Positions 35,080 through 43,600 of a stretch of 45,616 nt of DNA are shown here, in pieces; positions within the stretch are counted from its first letter, which is position 1, and the number at the start of each line of letters is the position of its first letter. The notes under the pieces are model-generated. The model was not told the origin of the DNA and did not search any database. It saw nothing but the letters and a program-made list of their open reading frames with translations. The stretch covers positions 1 to 45,616 of the forward strand of contig JAIXWP010000104.1 of NCBI GenBank assembly GCA_027491215.1, given 5' to 3'. The translations under genes and the position numbers were made by a program. The stretch is from Flavobacteriales bacterium. Lineage in GTDB: Bacteria > Bacteroidota > Bacteroidia > Flavobacteriales_D > Sanyastnellaceae.

Positions 35080-35586
35080 ATGAGAATAGGATTGATTTCT
35101 GATACACATGGATGGTTAGATCCAGCGGCACTAAAACACTTTGAAAATTGTGATGAGATTTGGCATGCTGGAGATATTGGTTCGATGGCGCTCCTTGAAG
35201 AGCTAAAGTCATTTAAGCCCGTTCGTGCAGTTTATGGCAACATAGATGATCATAAGATTCGCCAAGAATGTCCTGAGCATTTGCGTTGGAATTGTGAGGG
35301 AGTAGATGTCTGGATGACGCACATTGGAGGTCGTCCAGGAAATTACAGTTTGCCCGTTCGCCCTCTGATGAAAAGTAAACCGCCGAAATTGTTTATCTGC
35401 GGTCATTCTCACATTTGTTTAGTAAAAATGGATCAAACACATAAAAGTTTGTACATGAATTCAGGTGCTGCTGGTCGACATGGCTTTCATAAAATGAGAA
35501 CTATTCTAAGATTTGAAATCAATGCAGGCCGAATTGAAAATCTCGACCTCATAGAACTTGGTCCGCGCACACTTCCGAAGGAATGA
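35080..35586 (+). CDS. YfcE/MJ0936-type metallophosphoesterase
   Basis: The start is taken at ATG 35080, since the frame extends only one codon further, to a TTG. The 168-residue protein has the compact calcineurin-like motifs SDTHG (7-11), HAGDIG, GNIDDH, THIGG and CGHSH, all the metal-binding blocks of the small phosphodiesterase family. It is cytosolic. Close families hydrolyse model phosphodiesters; the natural substrate is undefined. It is tightly linked to the acylase gene upstream and overlaps the GNAT gene by 4 bases. Confidence 0.92.
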   Translation: MRIGLISDTHGWLDPAALKHFENCDEIWHAGDIGSMALLEELKSFKPVRAVYGNIDDHKIRQECPEHLRWNCEGVDVWMTHIGGRPGNYSLPVRPLMKSKPPKLFICGHSHICLVKMDQTHKSLYMNSGAAGRHGFHKMRTILRFEINAGRIENLDLIELGPRTLPKE

Positions 35587-36167
35587 TGGAGTTTTTGGAA
35601 AAAAGAAAAACAGCTATTCGAATCATGAAGAATAGCTTCGATGGGAACGATGCTGTTCATTATAGTATTGGTAAAACTGGATTAGGCTATTCGTTTCGAA
35701 AAGAAGCACTTGCTCGTTTTATGTTCGACTATTGCGAGAGGCGATCTGGAGTTTATTTGTCTAAAAATAATCAAGGAATCATTTGTTTTTATCTGAATTC
35801 GATTCCTGTTTGTTGGATATATAATTTGTGGGATGAACTGTGCCTTGGATTATTGGCAATTGGTCCTTTTCGCGTGTTTCGCGTATTGAAGAGGTCGAGT
35901 TTAGTGTCCAAAGCACGAGCAAGTCAGGGTGAGCATCTTCATTGTTGGTACTTAGGGGTTGAATCTGATGCTCGAACGATGACCACTGCCATTGAGCTAA
36001 GAAATCTGCTATATAGCGCCTCATCAAAAACAGGCCTACCCGTGCTCGCGGAGACCACGATGACCCAAAATCGTGATGTGTATGTGCGGATGGGCTTTCG
36101 AGTTTACGAGGAAATCAGATTAAGAGGATTGGTCACTTATTGTTTGATTTTAGATCCTCCATTGTAG
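35583..36167 (+). CDS. GNAT-like N-acetyltransferase
   Basis: The 194-residue protein resembles GCN5-related acetyltransferases in its second half: LHCWYLGVESDARTMTTAIEL (strand 4 and the following helix), PVLAETTMTQNRDVYVRMGFRVYEEI (strand 5, then the Y.r.GF motif) and a last strand. A clear Q/RxxGxG/A acetyl-CoA loop is not obvious, so binding could be altered. The substrate is unknown. Its start overlaps the phosphoesterase stop (ATGA), making an acylase/phosphoesterase/acetyltransferase transcript likely. It ends 6 bases from the convergent AraC-type gene. Confidence 0.7.
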   Translation: MMEFLEKRKTAIRIMKNSFDGNDAVHYSIGKTGLGYSFRKEALARFMFDYCERRSGVYLSKNNQGIICFYLNSIPVCWIYNLWDELCLGLLAIGPFRVFRVLKRSSLVSKARASQGEHLHCWYLGVESDARTMTTAIELRNLLYSASSKTGLPVLAETTMTQNRDVYVRMGFRVYEEIRLRGLVTYCLILDPPL

Positions 36168-36173
36168 AGAATT

Positions 36174-37037
36174 TCAGTTGCTAATGACCTTACGAGGACT
36201 GACCCCGAAAATGCTTTTGAATGCCGCACTAAAGTTCGATAGATTTTCATACCCGAAGTCAGTATAGATTTCAGAAGCTTTTACATTTCCTTTTTCCAAT
36301 AATTCTTTTGCTCTTGTCAATCGTTGAATTTGAAACCATTTGCCAGGACTCATACCATACTTCAGTATAAAATGTCTTTTAAATGATGAAAGACTCATAT
36401 TGCAAAGGAATGCTACCTCCTCGATGCTCAAATTAGAATAGACATTTCCTTCAATTATTTTCTTGAAAGTTGTATCATGTCTACTACCTAATATTCCTCT
36501 TAAAAAGTATGCGAAATGTTCACCTTCTTTTTCAAAAAGATAGTAGAAGAGTTCAAACAGTTTCACTTTGAGCATTGCTACTTGAGAATGTGAATTTACT
36601 TTTAAGAGAAGTTGCACGGACGATATGTAATTATTGATGAAAGCGTCTTTCTCAATAACAAAAAAACCTCTGTTTGGGAAATTCAAAAGGATATCATCGG
36701 CTTTGTAGTTAAGGGAAAACTTCACCAGGAATTCTTCGACATCGTCATTAGAAAAAAAGAATAATAAGCTTTTATATCCATGTTTTGGAGCTACTCTTTC
36801 TTTCATCAAGCAATTGCCATTCGCAATTAGAATGATTTTGTTCGAATCCATTTGGACAGATTCATTTTGAAGGTGTAATTCCTTTTGACCTTCGAGCAAC
36901 ATGCTAAAAACATTTCGGGAGAGGTGAACGCGACTTCTAGCATATTCCTTATCAAGTGAATATTCGTGCAGGAGCACCTCAGGAACTGGAGAGTCTTCTT
37001 TTTCATAGAAGACTTCAGGCACATATTGTATGCTCAT
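36174..37037 (-). CDS. AraC-family transcriptional regulator
   Basis: The 287-residue protein has an N-terminal sensing part of the ExsA/cupin-like type (20-120) and a C-terminal double helix-turn-helix. The first HTH is at about 203-225 (LSIEEVAFLCNMSLSSFKRHF), followed by GMSPGKWFQIQRLTRAKELL, and the second HTH ends in the family signature SEIYTDFGYENLSNFSAAFKSIFGVSPRK (256-283). It should bind DNA as an activator; the effector is unknown. A perfect palindrome lies 15 bases before its start, consistent with autoregulation. No obvious target operon is adjacent. Confidence 0.93.
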   Translation of the reverse strand: MSIQYVPEVFYEKEDSPVPEVLLHEYSLDKEYARSRVHLSRNVFSMLLEGQKELHLQNESVQMDSNKIILIANGNCLMKERVAPKHGYKSLLFFFSNDDVEEFLVKFSLNYKADDILLNFPNRGFFVIEKDAFINNYISSVQLLLKVNSHSQVAMLKVKLFELFYYLFEKEGEHFAYFLRGILGSRHDTTFKKIIEGNVYSNLSIEEVAFLCNMSLSSFKRHFILKYGMSPGKWFQIQRLTRAKELLEKGNVKASEIYTDFGYENLSNFSAAFKSIFGVSPRKVISN

Positions 37038-37051
37038 ATTAGTTTTGGTTA

Positions 37052-37069
37052 ATTAAGTGTGAACTTAAT
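37052..37069. promoter_or_regulatory. Candidate operator upstream of the AraC-family gene
   Basis: ATTAAGT-GTGA-ACTTAAT is a perfect 7-bp inverted repeat with a 4-base spacer, 15 bases before the regulator's start codon. Its position would let a bound protein block or adjust transcription. Confidence 0.5.
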
Positions 37070-37127
37070 CAAATATAACCAATTGAGCTACAAGATATTC
37101 CAAATAGTCTATTAAATATGCTAGAAA

Positions 37128-39737
37128 TTACTTTTCGATGGTTTGCACTGGAACTCTCGTACCTTCTTTATAGCCTACAATAAATGAATCAACAAACCCT
37201 CTTTTTTGAAGAACTGCTAGTGCAGCCTCTGCCTTTGCATAGGTAGTAAACATCCCCACACAGTATCGAGTAAATCCAGCCTTGGTTCTTTCAGCATAAA
37301 TTGGTTCAATACCGTTGAAAATTTCTGCATCTATTTGCTCACGAAAGGCCCCTACTTGAATCATATAAAGCTTTCCTGCAGGTAGCGAATTATTCTTTGT
37401 GATCGCCTCACTCGACGGGTATTGGATATCTACTCCGTAATTGAATCTATCCGCCTCTAATGGTGCGGATAATACAATTGACTGGCCTTCCACTCTAACT
37501 TCAGTAGTACTTGTATTATTAGTACTTGAGCTAGTAGGAATTGGGTTTCCAGATACCTTAGTTGAGTCGGATGAAGTAGCAACATCTGGAGTATCAACTA
37601 CGGATTCATTCTTCTGTAGTACCTTGAATTCTGTTCTTCTATTCAAAGCTAATTCATCTTCTGTACAAGTAGTCTGCTTTGCTCCTTCGCAAATACAGCC
37701 ATTGACAGGCACTTCTTCACCATACCCCTTGTACTTTAACTGAGCTTGCGTTACCCCTTTATTCAGTAGATATTTTACAGTGGAGTTTGCTCTTTTTGAT
37801 GAGAGTGTAGCATTAGCATTTTTATTCCCACGACAGTCGGTATGTGATCCACATTCAATTTTTATATCTGGGTTATTGATCAATATTTCAGCGATCTTAT
37901 CCAATTCCGTTGCACCTTGAACAGTTACATCCCACTTCGCGGATTCGAAATAAATTGGCTGAATCGCTAATAATGCTCCGAGATCGTCACCTACCGAAAT
38001 CTTTTTCATCGTTAGGTCACAAATTGAATTCAAATCGAACTGAGAATTGTTTGATTGAATCTTTACACTACTAATTTTCTTAGGTGCATAACCTTGCTTA
38101 CGCAGTTCGATATCAAATAGTGAATTTTCTGATAGTGCTTTTAAATCCAAGCCTTGAGTGAAAGCTCCGCCTGAACCAGAGGTCAAAGAATCATGTCCAG
38201 CAGATGTATTGAAATAAACAGTAACACCTTCGATACCTTCTCCTGATTCCAGATCTTTCACAATACCATTCACATCCAATGATGTTATTGGTGAAATAGC
38301 AAGAGTTTGTCTTACACTTCTGAAATAAGCGTGAGCTGGTGCTTCATAGGTTATCTGTGCTTGCTTATATCCAGGAGCAACGATATTCAATGTTCCTCCC
38401 TCCGCTTTTGCCTTGATTAAGCCACTATCATCGGTAACTATATTCTCTGAAGTAACGGAAGTCAAATCATATTGTGTTCTCACCTCTAGACCTCTCAAAA
38501 TTTCACCTGATGTTTCATTAGTCAATTGAACTTCCCAATCACCAAAAAGACTATTATCAATGAACACAGAGTAAATATTATCATTTCCATCTCTATTAGT
38601 AGTTATGAAATACTTCCCTTTTGTATCTAATGAGTTAATCAAATAAAAATCATCACGAGTAGAGTTTAATGGCAAGTCAAGCAACTTTGGCTCCGACCAT
38701 GCTCCATCTCTGTTCATGTAACATGAGTAAAGATCCAATCCCCCAAAACCACTTGCTCTGTCAGATGCAAACACGAGAATACTATCTGTTACCAATGTAG
38801 GATAAACCTCATCATCAGAAGTATTGATATTTCCAGCAACAGCTTGTGGCTCTCCGTATGTGCCATCATCATTTCTCACTACAGAATACAAATCCATTCC
38901 ACCTCTGCCATCTGGTTTATTGCTAGAGAAGAAAAGAATATTTGTTTTTGAATTAAAAAATGGGTGCGCGTAGGATGATTGCTTATCACAAAAAGAAAGT
39001 TCAGTCACCTTATTATCTTTCAATGTTGAAGTGCGTTTTTCGAAAAGGCTTAAGTGAGCTGGAGCCTTCTTCCCTTTAGCAGCAACGTTTCTGTTGATTA
39101 CCATGATACCTGCATCCTCTGCGATAGTAACCGGACCATCGTGCATAGCAGAGTTAATCGCAGCAAAACTGTTGCTATATGAGCCACTGCTATCTGAAAT
39201 TTGTAAAAAAGGTTTATCGTGCCATTTGAATTTGCTAGATGGAGAATAATTAGTAGCATGATTTGACATATAGTAAATATCTCCAACATAATAAAAAGGC
39301 GTCATTTCATCATCGAGTGAGTTAAATTCTTCTACATTGACTTTAATCTCCGTTTTCGCCTCCTTCACGAGTGGATTTTGGTACAGCACCTCTCGCCCTC
39401 CCGCTTCTGCAGATACTAGTTGCGCTAGTCTAACACTTTCTGTTAGATTACCCATTTGTTTTAATGCTTCACAATACATCAACTTTTCGTCAGCAGACAT
39501 TGTCTCTTCTGGCACCTTTGCAAAAGCTTCTGCTGCCTTGTCCATCTTGAGCATATTAAAATTGCTCAAGGCAAGAATGCGATATTTCTGAGCATCCTCT
39601 CCTTTGATAGACTCACAAACCTTTGCTGCTTCAGCAAATGATTTTTCGTTGTAGAGTTTTTCAGCATACTTCAGTCTTGCAGAACTTCCGCATGCCATTA
39701 AGAAAACTACTAATATTATTAAATATGATGATTTCAT
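37128..39737 (-). CDS. PorE-like lipoprotein: TPR, PD40 propeller, regulatory domain, OmpA and SPOR
   Basis: ATG 39737 (869 residues) is chosen because it places MKSSYLIILVVFLMAC as a lipoprotein signal with Cys16; the frame opens 9 codons earlier. Domains in order: TPR-like helices (20-115), PD40 blades (about 250-395, LFFSSNKPDGRGGMDLYSV, LVFASDRASGFGGLDLYSC), a carboxypeptidase-regulatory-like domain (485-565), an OmpA peptidoglycan-binding domain (590-708, GSHTDCRGNKNANATLSSKRA with the binding Asp and Arg), a Ser/Thr-rich linker, and a SPOR domain (788-860, LYMIQVGAFREQ). The first four match PorE, the T9SS-associated protein tying the machinery to peptidoglycan. The SPOR addition is notable. 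It lies 23 bases after the PorP/SprF gene. Confidence 0.88.
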   Translation of the reverse strand: MKSSYLIILVVFLMACGSSARLKYAEKLYNEKSFAEAAKVCESIKGEDAQKYRILALSNFNMLKMDKAAEAFAKVPEETMSADEKLMYCEALKQMGNLTESVRLAQLVSAEAGGREVLYQNPLVKEAKTEIKVNVEEFNSLDDEMTPFYYVGDIYYMSNHATNYSPSSKFKWHDKPFLQISDSSGSYSNSFAAINSAMHDGPVTIAEDAGIMVINRNVAAKGKKAPAHLSLFEKRTSTLKDNKVTELSFCDKQSSYAHPFFNSKTNILFFSSNKPDGRGGMDLYSVVRNDDGTYGEPQAVAGNINTSDDEVYPTLVTDSILVFASDRASGFGGLDLYSCYMNRDGAWSEPKLLDLPLNSTRDDFYLINSLDTKGKYFITTNRDGNDNIYSVFIDNSLFGDWEVQLTNETSGEILRGLEVRTQYDLTSVTSENIVTDDSGLIKAKAEGGTLNIVAPGYKQAQITYEAPAHAYFRSVRQTLAISPITSLDVNGIVKDLESGEGIEGVTVYFNTSAGHDSLTSGSGGAFTQGLDLKALSENSLFDIELRKQGYAPKKISSVKIQSNNSQFDLNSICDLTMKKISVGDDLGALLAIQPIYFESAKWDVTVQGATELDKIAEILINNPDIKIECGSHTDCRGNKNANATLSSKRANSTVKYLLNKGVTQAQLKYKGYGEEVPVNGCICEGAKQTTCTEDELALNRRTEFKVLQKNESVVDTPDVATSSDSTKVSGNPIPTSSSTNNTSTTEVRVEGQSIVLSAPLEADRFNYGVDIQYPSSEAITKNNSLPAGKLYMIQVGAFREQIDAEIFNGIEPIYAERTKAGFTRYCVGMFTTYAKAEAALAVLQKRGFVDSFIVGYKEGTRVPVQTIEK

Positions 39738-39760
39738 GATAGGTGGATTAAGAGACGAGA

Positions 39761-40675
39761 TCAATATAGTCGAGGAGAAATTTGTGCACCCTTCGGTCCC
39801 ATTTGGAAGCGCAACATCACTTCATGTGTATGTCCTACCAATGTACCTAGGTCAGTTAGTTCTCGATCATATGCATATCCAAGCTTTATAAAGGGATGAA
39901 CTTGACACTCAAGCATTGCAACTGCTGCACCGTTTGTTCTATAGCCAAGACCAACTCCTATCACTTTCTTGTAATAAACATTGGCATTGATATCAGCGAT
40001 AAGTGGAGCCGCCTCGATCTGTCTTACCAGAACGCTAGGTTTCAATGTAAACAATGGATCAATTTCCCATATATAACCTAATTGATAAAAGAAATGTGGA
40101 ACTTCTAATGCTTCAGTACTGCCAGCAATGTCTGTTGCAGAAAGGGAATTCTTCAAAATACTTGGAGCTGAAATCCCCCCATAAAAAGTATCAGAATAAT
40201 AGAAAACTCCAGCCCCCACATTGAATGTCGAAGAACTCAAATTAGAACTGAAAGTTGGGTCAGATGATCCATCCAAACTATGTTGAACCCCTGCTAATCC
40301 AACAGAATACTGGGCATAATTTGCTTGGATACCAAATGCTACTCTTGCTTTTTTCAAATGCAAATGATATGAACCTGCAAGTGCAATTTGGTTTCTATCT
40401 AATACACCAATCTGATCATTGTTAAATGATATCCCCGCACCAATTTTCTCTTGGAAAAAATTCTTGTGGGCATTTGCCACTAAAGTCTTAGGAGCTCCTG
40501 GTATACCTGTCCACTGTGTACGATATAACACCGAAGCATTTATTCCCTCTGCGCTACCGGCATAGGCAGGATTAATGGCAAGGCCATTAAACATGTACAT
40601 AGAGTACTGTGGATCTTGTTGTGCAGCGCTACAAAATGGCAAGGCTACCAACAAACTGAGAATTATTTTTTTCAT
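39761..40675 (-). CDS. PorP/SprF family type IX secretion outer-membrane protein
   Basis: The start is taken at ATG 40675 (MKKIILSLLVALPFCSAAQ, a signal peptide, 304 residues); ATG 40684 is an equally possible alternative 9 bases upstream. The mature N-terminus QQDPQYSMYMFNGLAINPAYAG is the hallmark of the family, followed by barrel strands (YRTQWTGIPGAPKT, IGAGISFNNDQIGVLDRN) to the end. SprF is needed for secretion of the SprB adhesin in Flavobacterium. Copies encoded beside type B T9SS substrates are thought to be dedicated partners, which fits the giant MopE-repeat protein just upstream. Confidence 0.93.
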   Translation of the reverse strand: MKKIILSLLVALPFCSAAQQDPQYSMYMFNGLAINPAYAGSAEGINASVLYRTQWTGIPGAPKTLVANAHKNFFQEKIGAGISFNNDQIGVLDRNQIALAGSYHLHLKKARVAFGIQANYAQYSVGLAGVQHSLDGSSDPTFSSNLSSSTFNVGAGVFYYSDTFYGGISAPSILKNSLSATDIAGSTEALEVPHFFYQLGYIWEIDPLFTLKPSVLVRQIEAAPLIADINANVYYKKVIGVGLGYRTNGAAVAMLECQVHPFIKLGYAYDRELTDLGTLVGHTHEVMLRFQMGPKGAQISPRLY

Positions 40676-40686
40676 GTTTTTCATGA

Positions 40687-43600
40687 TTAACGCCATAATG
40701 TGATGAATCCAACATTTTCTTTAGACACACCTTCTACAGTAATAATGTAATAGTATGTACCTGCTGGCAAATCGCCAGTGAATGCCCCTTCTGTAGACTT
40801 GCCGTCCCAGTCATTCGCATAGTTTTCGCTTTGATAAACTAGAGAGCCGTATCGATTAAAGAATTGAACGTTAACTGATGTGCCACCTTTCAATCCTTCA
40901 AGAACTAAGAGATCATTTACACCATCGCCATTTGGTGAGAAACCTTCTGGGATGAATAATTCACATTGTTCGCTGTCGAGATAATTTGGAATACCATCAT
41001 AGTTGCAATCATCTGGTGTAATTCCATCGCCATTATAATCCAACTCTTCTGACGTAAGTAATCCATCATTGTCGTCATCTACATCACGGAAGTCTGGGAA
41101 GCCATCTCCATCTGTATCGTCTGGACCTACTCCATCATTATTCGGATCATTTTCATCTTCATCCAATGCACCGTCATTATCACTATCCAATTCTTGGAAG
41201 TCAAATAGACCATCACCATCTGTATCTACTGGTGTGTTGCCATTGCTTTCAATGCTATCGTCAAGACCATTTCCATTTGCGTCTACAATAGGACCTGTTC
41301 CGATGTATCCATCGTTGTCACCATCAGCACCATTGGTTTCTATAACATCATTGATTCCATCTCCATCGCTATCGCTATCCAATGCATCAATGATTCCATC
41401 ATTATCTGTATCACCACCATTTTGTGCTGTAGCCATTTCAACGATATCTAGAACACCATCATTATCATCATCGATATCCTGACCATCTTTTACACCATCG
41501 TTATCAGTATCTGCGCAGTCGCCTTCAAATAGACCTTCATCGATTTGCGTATCGCAGTTATTATCAATAAAGTCGCAGATTTCTATTGCATCAGGGTTGA
41601 TTGCATTATTAGTATCATCGCAATCAAGACCATTGGTAACAAAATCAGGAACTGGAGTACATGAACTTACCAATGTAGAAGGATCACCATATCCGTCAAG
41701 GTCAATGTCTGCGAAGTAGTCCACAAATACAGCGTCTTCATCGATATCTGGATCGCAGTCATTATCGATACCATCACAAACGTCAGTGTTGCCCGGATAT
41801 ACATTGTTGTTAGTATCATCACAATCGGTGCTGTCAAAGACATAGCCCGTTGGTTGGAAGCATGATATTACGAAATCATTTACATCTCCAAAGCCATCAC
41901 CATCTGCATCAGCAAAGAATGTGAATGTTGTAAATCCTTCATCGATTTGTGTGTCACAGTTATTATCTATACCATCACACTCTTCCAAAATTGCAGGATT
42001 GATATTGTTGTTAGTGTCATCGCAATCCGTGTTATCAGAAACATAACCTGCAGGGGGTGCACATGAGAGTATTGTCACATTAGGATCCCCAAATCCATCG
42101 CCATCCGTGTCCGCATAGAAGGTGTCTGGTACAAAAGTTTCGTCAATTAAAGTGTTACAGTCATTATCTAGACCATCACACAATTCGATCATCCCTGGAT
42201 AAACATATTGCTCGTTGTCATCACAGTCTGTGTTGTCTGAAACATATCCTGGAGGTGCAACACATGCTTGAACAGAAACATTTGGATCTCCAAATCCATC
42301 ACCATCATTATCCAAATAGAATGTCTCAAGTGGGAAACCTTCGTCTATTTGTGTGTCGCAGTTGTTATCAAAGCCATCACAAATTTCTGGAGCGCTCGGA
42401 TATACCGCATTGTTGCTATCATTACAATCAGTGTTGTCAGTGGTAAACCCTGGTGGTAATGCACATGCTTCGATGGTATTGTTTGGATCTCCGAATCCGT
42501 CTGCATCATTATCGGCAAAGAATATTTCAAGCGGCGAAAGTCCTTCATCAATAAACGAATCACAGTTATTGTCTAAACCATCACACAATTCAGCTGCACC
42601 AGGGAAGAATGTGTTGTCGCTATCATCACAGTCCAAATCATTGTCAACAAAACCTACTGGTTGAACACATGCTTCAACAGGATTATTTCCATCTCCAAAT
42701 CCATCTCCATCTGCGTCTAACCAATATGTTGTTGTAGCAAATCCATCATCAAAAATGAGATTACAATCATTATCAATCCCATCACAAATTTCAATTGCTC
42801 CAGGGAATACCTCATCATTTGAATCATCACAATCAGTGTTATCGGTTACATAACCAATGGGCGCTACACAAGCTTGTGTGGTGTTATTTGGATCTCCAAA
42901 CCCATCGTTATCTGCATCTAGATAGAATACAATATCTCCTTCTTCATCAATATCTAAATCACAATCATTATCTTCTCCATCGCATACTTCATTTGCGTTC
43001 GGGAAGATTGCATTATTCGTGTCATCACAGTCAGTATTGTCGCTCACATATCCGGTTGGTGCTGTGCAAGCAAAAATTGAGTTGAGGGGATCACCAAATG
43101 TATCGCCATCTGTATCAGCGAAGAATTCGATGTTTCCTGTTTCGTCAATTTGTGTGTCACAGTTGTTATCAATACCATCACAAACTTCTAGTGCATCTGG
43201 AGAAATCGCGGCATCCGTATCATCACAATCAAGGTTATTAGCAACATATCCTGTTGGTGGAGTGCAAGCTAAAATCGTATTGGTTGGATCTCCGTATGTA
43301 TCACCATCTGTATCGGCAAAGAATACCAATGCTCCAGTTTCATCAATTTGGGTATCGCAATCGTTATCTACTCCATCACATACTTCTGTAGCTGATGAAT
43401 TGATTGCATTGTTATTGTCATTGCAATCGGTATTGTCAGCAACGAAACCTACTGGTGCACTGCAAGCAAGTGCTGTTATGTTTGGATCACCAAAACCGTC
43501 ATTATCATTGTCTGCATAGAAAGTTGTAAATGCTCCTTCATCAATAGCGAAGTTGCAGTTTTGATCTATTCCATCACAGATTTCAATTTCACCAGGATTG

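Noticed and set aside
43019-43519. Long plus-strand open frame rich in Ser/Val opposite the MopE repeats, and similar ones at 41069-41482 and 42353-42664
   Set aside because: These are antisense shadows produced by biased codons (GAT, GAC, AAT) in the minus-strand gene; they repeat with its modules and lack signal or domain features.
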